This document shows, one piece after another, positions 8,782 through 15,865 of a stretch of DNA of 64,000 bases. Made by a program: the position numbers and the translations under genes. The DNA is from Streptomyces olivoverticillatus. GTDB lineage: Bacteria > Actinomycetota > Actinomycetes > Streptomycetales > Streptomycetaceae. The stretch spans positions 248,001 through 312,000 of the forward strand of contig NZ_JACHJH010000004.1 in NCBI RefSeq assembly GCF_014203555.1. The letters run 5' to 3'. The notes under the pieces were generated by a model. The model did not search any database. It was not told the DNA's origin and saw only the letters and a list, made by a program, of their open reading frames with translations. The stretch's first letter is position 1. Each line of letters opens with the position of its first letter.

Positions 8782-9926
8782 GTGAGCGACGTAGAGGACT
8801 GGGCCGGGGGCTCGGTGCGCTGATCCCACCTGCACCCAAGGCGGCGGAGAGCAGCGGGCCGGCCATGGGGCCCGGCGCGACCTCCCCTGCTGCGGTGCCC
8901 GTGCTCACGGTGGAGCGGGGGGTGACAGCGGGGAGGGCGGCCACGCTGCCGGTGGACGAGCTCTCCGACGCCCTTGAGCCGGCTGCTCCGGATTCTGCGT
9001 CGCTGGGCCGCGTTTCACGTGAAACAGAGGCTGCACAGGGAATCGACGGTGTGGAGTCGGCGCCGGTGGCGGGGGCCCACTTCGCCGAACTCCCCCTGGA
9101 CTCCATTACGCCCAACCCCAGGCAGCCTCGCGAGGTATTCGACGAGGATGCGCTCGCCGAGCTGGTGACCTCCATTCGGGAGGTCGGCCTTCTCCAGCCC
9201 GTGGTGGTCCGGCAGCTGGCCCCCGAGCGCTACGAGCTCATCATGGGCGAGCGCCGCTGGCGCGCCTGCCGTGAAGCCGGTCTGGAGAAGATTCCCGCCA
9301 TCATCCGGGCGACGGAGGACGAGAAGCTTCTCCTGGACGCCCTGCTGGAGAACCTGCACCGGGCCCAGCTGAACCCGCTGGAAGAGGCGGCCGCCTATGA
9401 CCAGTTGCTCAAGGACTTCAGCTGCACCCATGACGAGCTGGCCGACCGCATCGGCCGTTCGCGCCCTCAGGTCTCCAACACGCTGCGGCTGTTGAAGCTT
9501 TCTCCGCCGGTGCAGCGGAGGGTGGCGGCCGGGGTGCTGTCCGCCGGGCATGCGCGGGCTCTCCTCTCCATCGACGACTCCGAGGAGCAGGACAAGCTCG
9601 CGCATCGCATTGTGGCCGAGGGGCTGTCGGTGCGTGCGGTGGAGGAGATCGTCACCCTGATGGGCTCACGGCCCAAGGGGTCGGGGAAGCCCAAGGGCCC
9701 CCGGGCCGGTGCCCGGGTCTCCCCGGCGCTGACCGATCTGGCGTCGCGGCTGTCGGATCGCTTCGAGACCCGGGTGAAGGTGGACCTCGGGCAGAAGAAG
9801 GGCAAGATCGTCGTCGAGTTCGCCTCGATGGACGACCTGGAGCGGATTCTGAGCACGCTGGCTCCCGGCGAGGGCCGGGTGCTGGAGCAGAAGCTCACCG
9901 GCGATGACGAGGGCGCCGCAGAGTAA
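8778..9926 (+). CDS. parB: Chromosome-partitioning protein ParB
   Basis: ParB is a CTP-dependent clamp that loads at parS and spreads, organising the origin region. The 382-residue product starts at a GTG overlapping the parA stop (GTGA). After [18 protein letters not shown], a short ParA-interacting N-terminus, comes a variable linker, then the ParB/Srx domain with [12 protein letters not shown] and [16 protein letters not shown], then a helix-turn-helix region around [22 protein letters not shown] parS site in the linker encodes VSRET. It ends with a C-terminal dimerisation region. Confidence 0.97.
   Translation: MSERRRGLGRGLGALIPPAPKAAESSGPAMGPGATSPAAVPVLTVERGVTAGRAATLPVDELSDALEPAAPDSASLGRVSRETEAAQGIDGVESAPVAGAHFAELPLDSITPNPRQPREVFDEDALAELVTSIREVGLLQPVVVRQLAPERYELIMGERRWRACREAGLEKIPAIIRATEDEKLLLDALLENLHRAQLNPLEEAAAYDQLLKDFSCTHDELADRIGRSRPQVSNTLRLLKLSPPVQRRVAAGVLSAGHARALLSIDDSEEQDKLAHRIVAEGLSVRAVEEIVTLMGSRPKGSGKPKGPRAGARVSPALTDLASRLSDRFETRVKVDLGQKKGKIVVEFASMDDLERILSTLAPGEGRVLEQKLTGDDEGAAE
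9012..9025. other. parS: parS site inside parB
   Basis: Perfect GTTTCACGTGAAAC in the variable N-terminal linker of parB, read in frame as VSRET. Confidence 0.95.
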
Positions 9927-9951
9927 GCAGTGCCCCTTGTGTCGGGTGCTC

Positions 9952-10002
9952 AGGGCGGGTTGTGTTTCACGTGGAACCTCCATGATGAACACAACCCGCC
10001 CT
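9952..10002. terminator. parAB terminator hairpin carrying a degenerate parS
   Basis: A 15-bp perfect stem pairs 9952-9966 with 9988-10002, followed by a short T-run. It lies 25 nt after the parB stop. GTTTCACGTGGAAC (9964-9977), a parS with one substitution, straddles the stem end and the loop. Confidence 0.85.
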
Positions 10003-10098
10003 TTGCCTTGTCGAGCTATCGACCCAAACAAGCTGCGGATACCATGCGTTGAGGTATGGCACATCCACGTTGGACTTGGTTCACGGAGGGGCGGGGCC

Positions 10099-10356
10099 AT
10101 GCGAACGGTGAGCCGGACCGGACTGGTGGCAGCGGGCTTGATCCTGGGGGCAGTCGGCGGATTCGTCGGCAGTCTTCTCAGGGAGCGCAGTGCGCTGGGC
10201 GCCGCCCGGAGCGTGGCACGCGACGGAAGTGAGGAACTGGCTGCATGGGGCGTCGGCTCGTACCGCTCACTCTCGACAACCTCCCGGACCTCCCCAAGCG
10301 ATGTCGCGCCTGTGTCTTCTGGGAGCTCGACCCCGTCAGTGGTGAAGCCGCGCTGA
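10099..10356 (+). CDS. Possible small membrane protein overlapping the GNAT gene
   Basis: This 85-residue frame has a GGAGGGGCGGGG ribosome-binding stretch before its ATG. Its first half looks real: MRTVSRTGLVAAGLILGAVG continues as a single hydrophobic segment followed by LLRERSALGAARSVAR, with streptomycete codon use. The second half, from about residue 49, overlaps the start of the GNAT gene in another frame by 112 bp and is Ser/Thr/Pro-rich. I recognise no family. It could be a short membrane anchor with an out-of-frame overlapping tail, or chance. Confidence 0.45.
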   Translation: MRTVSRTGLVAAGLILGAVGGFVGSLLRERSALGAARSVARDGSEELAAWGVGSYRSLSTTSRTSPSDVAPVSSGSSTPSVVKPR

Positions 10357-10862
10357 GAGCCGGCCGTCCCGAGCTGGAGAAGGAAGCCTGGATCTCGGCC
10401 GTCCTGCTGGAGTGGGGGTCCTGTGGTCGGGTGGTCTATGTCGACGATGTGCCGGTGGGCTTTGTGCTCTATGCGCCGCCCGCTTATGTGCCACGCTCGA
10501 CGGCCTTTCCCACCAGCCCCGTGGCCGCGGATGCCGTCCAGCTGATGACCGCCTGGCTGATGCCGGGATACCAGGGGCAGGGGCTGGGCCGGGTGATGGT
10601 CCAGACGGTCGCCAAGGATGTGCTGCGGCGGGGCTTCAAGGCGATCGAGGCCTTTGGCGACTCCCGCTGGAAGGAGCCGGTGTGTGTGCTGCCCGCCGAT
10701 CACCTGCTGGCGGTGGGCTTCAAGACCGTACGCCCGCATCCCCGCTACCCCCGGCTGCGGCTGGAGCTTCGTTCGGCGCTCTCCTGGAAGGAGGACGTCG
10801 AGCTGGCCCTGGACCGGCTGCTCGGAGCCGTCCAGAAGGAGCCCGCCCTACGGCCGCTGTGA
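10245..10862 (+). CDS. GNAT family N-acetyltransferase
   Basis: The product has 205 residues and starts MGRRLVPLTLDNLPDLPKRC. The acetyl-CoA-binding region is visible as MTAWLMPGYQGQGLGRVMVQTV, matching the Q/RxxGxG/A motif A of GNAT enzymes, and strands such as VPVGFVLYAPP precede it. The substrate is unknown. An N-acetyltransferase at this spot, between parB and trxA, is common in Streptomyces. The 3' end carries a 17-bp tandem duplication that includes the stop codon. Confidence 0.88.
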   Translation: MGRRLVPLTLDNLPDLPKRCRACVFWELDPVSGEAALRAGRPELEKEAWISAVLLEWGSCGRVVYVDDVPVGFVLYAPPAYVPRSTAFPTSPVAADAVQLMTAWLMPGYQGQGLGRVMVQTVAKDVLRRGFKAIEAFGDSRWKEPVCVLPADHLLAVGFKTVRPHPRYPRLRLELRSALSWKEDVELALDRLLGAVQKEPALRPL

Positions 10863-10891
10863 AGGCCTGACGGTTGTGAAGGCCTGACGGT
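10858..10891. repeat. Perfect 17-bp tandem duplication at the GNAT stop codon
   Basis: TGTGAAGGCCTGACGGT occurs at 10858-10874 and 10875-10891. Each copy contains a TGA; the first is the actual stop codon of the GNAT gene. Confidence 0.9.
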
Positions 10892-10907
10892 GCGACGGGG
10901 CAAGAAA

Positions 10908-10941
10908 ACAGCGCGCGGTTTCACGTGAAACCGCGCGCTGT
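10908..10941. terminator. 34-bp perfect palindrome: bidirectional terminator with parS at its centre
   Basis: The sequence 10908-10941 is a perfect inverted repeat without a spacer. Its middle 14 bp (10918-10931) are a perfect parS. It lies between the convergent GNAT gene (stop 10862) and trxA (stop 10956), where a two-way terminator is expected. Confidence 0.85.
10918..10931. other. parS: parS site in the GNAT-trxA terminator
   Basis: Perfect GTTTCACGTGAAAC at the dyad of the 34-bp palindrome. Confidence 0.95.
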
Positions 10942-10955
10942 CTTCTGTACTTCGC

Positions 10956-11282
10956 TTACACGTGGATGAAGTCCGTGAGCTCGCGCTCCAGAGCGGCCTT
11001 CGGCTTGGCGCCGACGATGGTCTGGACGACCTCGCCGCCCTTGTAGACATTGAGCGTCGGGATGGACATCACGCCGTACTTGGCGGCCGTGGTCGGGTTC
11101 TCGTCGATGTTCAGCTTGACGATCTCGATCTTCTCGCCGTGCTCGGCGGCGATCGCCTCCAGGGCCGGGGCGATCTGGCGGCAGGGGCCGCACCACTCAG
11201 CCCAGAAGTCCACCAGGACGGGCTTGTCGCTCTTGATGACGTCCTCGTCGAAGGAAGCGTCGGTGACGGCCTTGAGAGCCAT
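10956..11282 (-). CDS. trxA: Thioredoxin
   Basis: A cytoplasmic dithiol reductant that donates electrons to ribonucleotide reductase and repairs disulfides. The 108-residue product contains the active site WAEWCGPC (C31, C34) and the cis-proline loop [12 protein letters not shown]. It lies 51 bp downstream of trxB on the same strand, so the pair probably forms one operon from the SigR-type promoter ahead of trxB. Confidence 0.97.
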   Translation of the reverse strand: MALKAVTDASFDEDVIKSDKPVLVDFWAEWCGPCRQIAPALEAIAAEHGEKIEIVKLNIDENPTTAAKYGVMSIPTLNVYKGGEVVQTIVGAKPKAALERELTDFIHV

Positions 11283-11333
11283 TGAGATGTCTCCTTGAAT
11301 CTTCTGTGTGTGGGGGGGGGAGAGAGATGAAGG

Positions 11334-12308
11334 TCAGACGGCGGCGGACTGCTCGGGCTCACGGAGGTTCTCGCCGTCGGCGAGCGCGGCCAGGTAGCGC
11401 TCGGCGTCGAGGGCGGCGGAGCAGCCCGTACCGGCGGCGGTGATCGCCTGGCGGTAGGTGTGGTCGACGACGTCGCCGGCGCCGAAGACACCGGTGGCGT
11501 TGGTGCGGGTGGAGGGGGCGTCGACCTTGAGGTAGCCCTCCTCGTCCAGCTCGAGCTGGCCCTTGAAGAGCTCCGTGCGCGGGTCGTGGCCGATGGCGAT
11601 GAAGAGACCGGTCACCGGCAGCTCGGAGGTCTCGCCGGTCTTGAGGTTGCGCAGGGTCAGCCCGGAGAGCTTGCTCTCACCGTGGATCTCGGCGACCTCG
11701 CTGTCCCACACGAAGGAGATCTTCGGGTCGGCGAAGGCCCGCTCCTGCATGGCCTTGCTGGCGCGCAGGGCGTCACGACGGTGGACGACGGTGACGGACT
11801 TGGCGAAGCGGGAGAGGAAGGTGGCCTCTTCCATGGCGGTGTCGCCACCGCCGATGACGGCGATGTCCTGGTCCTTGAAGAAGAACCCGTCACAGGTGGC
11901 GCACCAGGAGACACCCCGGCCGGACAGCTCGTCCTCGCGCGGCAGGCCCAGCTTGCGGTGCTGGGAGCCGGTGGTGACGATCACGGACTTGGCGCGGTGC
12001 ACGGTACCGGCGGAGTCGGTGACGGTCTTGATCTCGTCGCTGAGGTCGACGGCGATGACGTCGTCCGGAATCAGCTCCGCACCGAAGCGCTCGGCCTGGG
12101 CCCGCATGTTGTCCATCAGGTCCGGGCCCATGATGCCCTCGCGGAAGCCGGGGAAGTTCTCCACGTCGGTGGTGTTCATCAGCGCACCACCGGCGGTCAC
12201 GGCGCCCTCGAAGACCAGCGGCTTCAGGGAGGCACGGGCGGTGTAGAGCGCGGCCGTATAGCCCGCGGGCCCGGAGCCAATGATGATCACGTTGCGGACG
12301 TCGCTCAC
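11334..12308 (-). CDS. trxB: Thioredoxin-disulfide reductase
   Basis: This FAD- and NADPH-dependent reductase regenerates thioredoxin. The 324-residue product has the N-terminal FAD dinucleotide motif [20 protein letters not shown], the redox motif CATC (C136, C139), the NADPH motif [14 protein letters not shown], and a C-terminal FAD motif [17 protein letters not shown]. It precedes trxA and follows a sequence with perfect SigR promoter spacing, so expression should rise under disulfide stress. Confidence 0.97.
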   Translation of the reverse strand: MSDVRNVIIIGSGPAGYTAALYTARASLKPLVFEGAVTAGGALMNTTDVENFPGFREGIMGPDLMDNMRAQAERFGAELIPDDVIAVDLSDEIKTVTDSAGTVHRAKSVIVTTGSQHRKLGLPREDELSGRGVSWCATCDGFFFKDQDIAVIGGGDTAMEEATFLSRFAKSVTVVHRRDALRASKAMQERAFADPKISFVWDSEVAEIHGESKLSGLTLRNLKTGETSELPVTGLFIAIGHDPRTELFKGQLELDEEGYLKVDAPSTRTNATGVFGAGDVVDHTYRQAITAAGTGCSAALDAERYLAALADGENLREPEQSAAV

Positions 12309-12368
12309 GGGTGTCTTCCTTGTCTCTGCCGACAGCTGTTTGGGTCCTTGCTGGGTCTCACCCCACCC

Positions 12369-12395
12369 AACGGATCCTACGGGGCGCGCATTCCC
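12369..12395 (-). promoter_or_regulatory. SigR-type promoter of trxBA
   Basis: On the minus strand, GGGAAT is followed by exactly 18 bp and GTT, matching the known Streptomyces SigR consensus GGAAT-N18/19-GTT. It lies 61 bp upstream of the trxB start. trxBA is a classic SigR target in Streptomyces, so both sequence and context agree. Confidence 0.88.
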
Positions 12396-12425
12396 GAGGA
12401 GGACGACAGCACGCGGCGAGACGGC

Positions 12426-13361
12426 TCAGTTACGCGCCAAGGTCTCGTTGAGCAACACCTTCCCGGCACCCGGCCCCTGGGAGGGAGAGGTGCCACAGGT
12501 GGCGGAGACCACATAGGCGTCCACCAGAGCGGTGTTGCCGGAGTGGGGCAGGACGAACAGATAGGCGTCTTCCCCGTTGTACGTCTCCTGATGTGTGGCC
12601 AGCGCAGGCTCGGCCCGCTGGATGCCGTCGCGGACACAGGCCGGGGGCGTGGTCCCGGTGTCCTGGAAGGTCTCGGGAGAGCTCTGGGCGCTCATGCCCC
12701 GTGACTCGGCGGACTTATTGCTCACCAGCAGCTCGTGGACGCGCGTCCTGAGGTCGCCGGAGGCGAGCCCGACCGCCGACGGGCTCTTGGCCGGCTCGGG
12801 GTGGTCCGCGCGGGTCGCGTTGTCACCGGTCTGGAGGAAGAAGCTGCCGACTCCGATGACCGCGGCGGCACAGGCGGTGCCCAGCAGCACCTTGGGCCAG
12901 CGGCGGGCCCGCCGGATACGGGCCCCGGAAGCGGGGCCTTGACGGCTGGGCCCGGTCGCCGCGCGAGGGCGTCCCGCCGGGCGGTCGTTGGTTTCACGTG
13001 AAACGCGCTCGGTTTCACGTGAAACCACGGTGGGCGCGACAATCTCCGTTTCACGTGAAACGGGGACCTGCGCCGGGTCAGGTGCCTCGGCGTCCACGGG
13101 AGCCGTTGCGTCCAGCAGCGCTTCCGCCGCGAGGGCCGCATCGATACGGCCGGCGATGTCCTCCGGCATCCGCATGGGCCCGGGGAGCGTCCCCAGCAGC
13201 CCCCGGATCTCGTTCAGCGAGCTCCGTACGTCTTCGCACAGAGGGCAGCCCGCCAGATGTTCCTTGACGTCCGCCGTCCGCGAGGGGGAGAGGATGCCTT
13301 CGGTGAGTGCGGAGATCTCCGCGACCTCCGGGTGCCCATCCGTGCCGGTCGTTGAAGTCAC
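12426..13361 (-). CDS. Zinc-binding anti-sigma factor partner of SigM
   Basis: The 311-residue product starts with a ZAS-type motif, H35-x3-C39-x2-C42 (HLAGCPLCEDV), which in related proteins wraps the cognate ECF sigma factor. A disordered region of about 100 residues follows, then one transmembrane segment near 155-177, and an extracytoplasmic domain. Its ATG overlaps the sigM stop (ATGA), so the two are translationally coupled. The linker carries three VSRET pentapeptides at residues 101, 113 and 120, each encoded by a perfect parS. It presumably anchors SigM at the membrane until an envelope or redox signal arrives. Confidence 0.88.
   Translation of the reverse strand: MTSTTGTDGHPEVAEISALTEGILSPSRTADVKEHLAGCPLCEDVRSSLNEIRGLLGTLPGPMRMPEDIAGRIDAALAAEALLDATAPVDAEAPDPAQVPVSRETEIVAPTVVSRETERVSRETNDRPAGRPRAATGPSRQGPASGARIRRARRWPKVLLGTACAAAVIGVGSFFLQTGDNATRADHPEPAKSPSAVGLASGDLRTRVHELLVSNKSAESRGMSAQSSPETFQDTGTTPPACVRDGIQRAEPALATHQETYNGEDAYLFVLPHSGNTALVDAYVVSATCGTSPSQGPGAGKVLLNETLARN
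12991..13004. other. parS: parS site in anti-sigma gene (1 of 3)
   Basis: Perfect GTTTCACGTGAAAC, read on the minus strand as VSRET (residues 120-124 of the anti-sigma factor). Confidence 0.95.
13012..13025. other. parS: parS site in anti-sigma gene (2 of 3)
   Basis: Perfect GTTTCACGTGAAAC, 21 bp from the first copy and in the same frame, encoding VSRET at residues 113-117. Confidence 0.95.
13048..13061. other. parS: parS site in anti-sigma gene (3 of 3)
   Basis: Perfect GTTTCACGTGAAAC, 36 bp from the second copy and in the same frame, encoding VSRET at residues 101-105. Confidence 0.95.
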
Positions 13362-14047
13362 GCTCGCCCACCTCCGCCCTTCACTGGATCTGCGTCGCTC
13401 TGCCCTGCCGGTGGTGGGACGGACGTCCCCTGCGACCGGTTCCTTTCCCTGTCAAGAGGTGGGCTACCCCTGCCATCGGGGCGCAGATGGGTGAGCAGAG
13501 GGAGCAGCCGCGCCCGGCCGCGAGCACATCTGCTCTTCACCGTGCCGGTCGGCACGTCCAGCACCTTGGCTGCTTCGGCCACCGGGTAGCCCTGCATGTC
13601 GACGAGGACCAGAGCTGCCCGCTGGTCCGGCGGCAGGGTGGCCAGCGCCTGGATCAGCTCACGGTGAAGATCCCCGCGTTCGGCGGGTGCGGCCGCGGAC
13701 TCGTGCGGTTCGAGGAGCTGCTCCAGCCGCTCGGTCTCGACGAGGGGCGCGGTGCGCCGGGAGGCGGCCTTGCGGGCTCGGTCGAGGCAGGCGTTGACGG
13801 TGATGCGGTGCAGCCAGGTGGTGACGGCGGACTGGCCGCGGAAGGTATGGGCGGCCCGGTAGGCCGAGACCAGGGCGTCCTGCACGGCGTCCGCGGCCTC
13901 TTCCCGGTCTCCGAGCGTGCGCAGCGCCACCGCCCAGAGCCGGTCACGGTGGCGCCGCACTATCTCCCCGAAGGCTTCCGGGTCCCCGTCGACATGCAGC
14001 GCGAGGAGCTCGGTGTCACTTGTGCCGGCGCGTGTGACGTCGTCCAA
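13358..14047 (-). CDS. sigM: ECF RNA polymerase sigma factor SigM
   Basis: An extracytoplasmic-function sigma factor. Region 2 appears as FGEIVRRHRDRLWAVALRTL and AVQDALVSAYRAAHTFRG; region 4 as LATLPPDQRAALVLVDMQGY followed by PTGTVKSRCARGRARLLPLL. The start is taken as TTG at 14047 because GGAGG lies seven bases upstream and no ATG or GTG fits region 2 better. The 229-residue product overlaps the anti-sigma gene by four bases. The name follows the conserved Streptomyces location between trxB and the MurJ cluster. Confidence 0.88.
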   Translation of the reverse strand: MDDVTRAGTSDTELLALHVDGDPEAFGEIVRRHRDRLWAVALRTLGDREEAADAVQDALVSAYRAAHTFRGQSAVTTWLHRITVNACLDRARKAASRRTAPLVETERLEQLLEPHESAAAPAERGDLHRELIQALATLPPDQRAALVLVDMQGYPVAEAAKVLDVPTGTVKSRCARGRARLLPLLTHLRPDGRGSPPLDRERNRSQGTSVPPPAGQSDADPVKGGGGRA

Positions 14048-14082
14048 CGTCGAGCCTCCCCCCCTGCCGGTCCGACGTGCGG

Positions 14083-15756
14083 TCAGCCGGTGAACTGCAC
14101 CTCGGTGATGGCCTGCTTGTAGCCCGCACCGCTGTATTGCTCGCGTCCAGCGTGGGGCATCGCGGTGATCCACAAGAGGACGTACCGCGTCTCCGCCGGC
14201 TTCTTCAGGGAGATTTTCGCCGTGGTGGCGCTCGTCTTCACCTTTGCGAGCTTCTTCATCGAGCTCAGCGGCGCCGAGGGCGAATCGGCCCCGTAGAGAG
14301 TCATGGTGGTGTGATCGCCGCCGAACTGCAGCCCCACCGTGGCGCCGTCGACCTTCTGACTGGACCCGAGGTCGTAAACGATCCCCACGCCGGGCTTGAT
14401 CACGATTTCCGGCCCGTCGTCGAACGAGTGGGTGTGCCACGCGGTGTCGGGCTTCCCGTCGTAGGTCTGGCCCACTTGCTCGCTGTGCTGCGGCTGGCCG
14501 TCGGCTGCGTACTCCTCGGCGCCCGCGATGGCGATCGGCTTGCTCTCCGCCTTCTTCGAATTGTCTTCATTCGACGGCTGCGAGTGCGAGGTGTCCGGCT
14601 CGCCCTTCTTGAGCAGAGTGTCCGCGAGCTGCCAGCTTCCCAGGCCCAGTGCGGCGATGAGGATGGCCGAGACGGTCCACTTCAACGCCCGTCCCGTGCG
14701 GCTCTGCAGGGGCGGCGGCGGGGCGGCCGGCATGGGCTGGACGGGGCGGCCGTTGCGGGACGCCTGTGGGGCACGGGCGAACGGGGGCGGCGTCGCGTAC
14801 TCGGACTGCGGGGGCCGGATGCGCGGCATCGCGGCGACCGCCTTGGCCAGCTCCTCCGGCGTGGTGCAGGGCTGCTCCTGCCGCGCCGCGGTCGCGCCGT
14901 CGTTGACGAGGGCGCGCATGGCGAGCTCGGAGAGGCCCCGGTGGACACCGGCGCGGACCTGATCGGGGGCGATGAGCCCCACGCCCTTGGGCAGGCCGGA
15001 CAGCCCGTGCGCATTGCTCTCGTACGGCCAGCGCTGGGTGAGCGCGGCGTAGAGCAGCGCGCCGATCGCCTCGGTGTCGGTCCGCTGGGGATGGTCGGAG
15101 GTGATGCCGCGCAGTGCGGCCATCACGGCCAGGCCGCGGATGCGGTACTGCCCCGTCCCCGTGCGCAGGACCGAGCCGGGGTTGAGGCGCAGGTGGGCGA
15201 GACCCTCGCGGTGGGCCGCGGCCATGGCCTGGGAGACCTGGCTCACGAGCTGGTAGGCGTCGTGCGGCTCCATGGGGCCGGTGGCGAGGATCGGGGTGAG
15301 CTCGGTGGCGTCGGGCAGCCACTCGTGGACGACGTAGACCAGCTCGTTCTCCTCGACGGCGTCGAGGACCTGGACGAAGCGGGGGTCACCGAGCAGCGCG
15401 GCGGACCGGGCCGCGGCGAGCACCGGGCGGGCCCGCGGATGGTCGGCGGGCAGCAGGTGGACGCCGACGGCGCGGCGCAGCTTCTCGTCGACGGCACGCC
15501 AGCTGCTGAATCCGTCCAGACGGGTGACGCACTCCTCCAGCCGGTACCTTCTGGCGAGCTTGTGACCGCTGTGCAGCTCGGGCGGTTGTGCGTCGCGCGC
15601 GGGGCTCTCGCTCTCCGTGCGCTGGGTGCCCTTGTGGGTGCTGACCTTCTTTTCGGCCTGCGCCTCGTCGGTCGTGGCCTGGTCCGCCTCGGCGGTCAGC
15701 GGCTGGTCGCCGCTGTTGTCGGCCACGTCGACGGCAGCCGTGCTCCGTTCCGCCAC
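14083..15756 (-). CDS. Membrane-anchored pseudokinase of the MurJ cluster
   Basis: The 557-residue product starts at a GTG with AGGAG-type ribosome binding. Residues about 80-300 have a Ser/Thr-kinase fold (YRLEECVTRLDGFSSWRAVD, then VYVVHEWLPDATELT). The catalytic loop reads AHLRLNPGSVL, so the HRD aspartate is missing, and there is no DFG motif (IRGLAV instead). It is followed by one transmembrane helix (WTVSAILIAALGLGSWQLA) and a C-terminal beta-rich domain resembling a galactose-binding fold. In Mycobacterium the same arrangement is fused to the C-terminus of MviN, where the pseudokinase recruits FhaA when phosphorylated by PknB. Here it is a separate gene directly after murJ on the same strand. 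Confidence 0.85.
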   Translation of the reverse strand: MAERSTAAVDVADNSGDQPLTAEADQATTDEAQAEKKVSTHKGTQRTESESPARDAQPPELHSGHKLARRYRLEECVTRLDGFSSWRAVDEKLRRAVGVHLLPADHPRARPVLAAARSAALLGDPRFVQVLDAVEENELVYVVHEWLPDATELTPILATGPMEPHDAYQLVSQVSQAMAAAHREGLAHLRLNPGSVLRTGTGQYRIRGLAVMAALRGITSDHPQRTDTEAIGALLYAALTQRWPYESNAHGLSGLPKGVGLIAPDQVRAGVHRGLSELAMRALVNDGATAARQEQPCTTPEELAKAVAAMPRIRPPQSEYATPPPFARAPQASRNGRPVQPMPAAPPPPLQSRTGRALKWTVSAILIAALGLGSWQLADTLLKKGEPDTSHSQPSNEDNSKKAESKPIAIAGAEEYAADGQPQHSEQVGQTYDGKPDTAWHTHSFDDGPEIVIKPGVGIVYDLGSSQKVDGATVGLQFGGDHTTMTLYGADSPSAPLSSMKKLAKVKTSATTAKISLKKPAETRYVLLWITAMPHAGREQYSGAGYKQAITEVQFTG

Positions 15757-15865
15757 CGTCGCTCCTGCCTCCCCATCCGTTGCACGCTGTCCACAGCCAA
15801 GACAATTGTGCCCACAGTCCGGTGCTATGCACGACACGCGGCGGCGGGCGATGGTTGTGCTCCGG

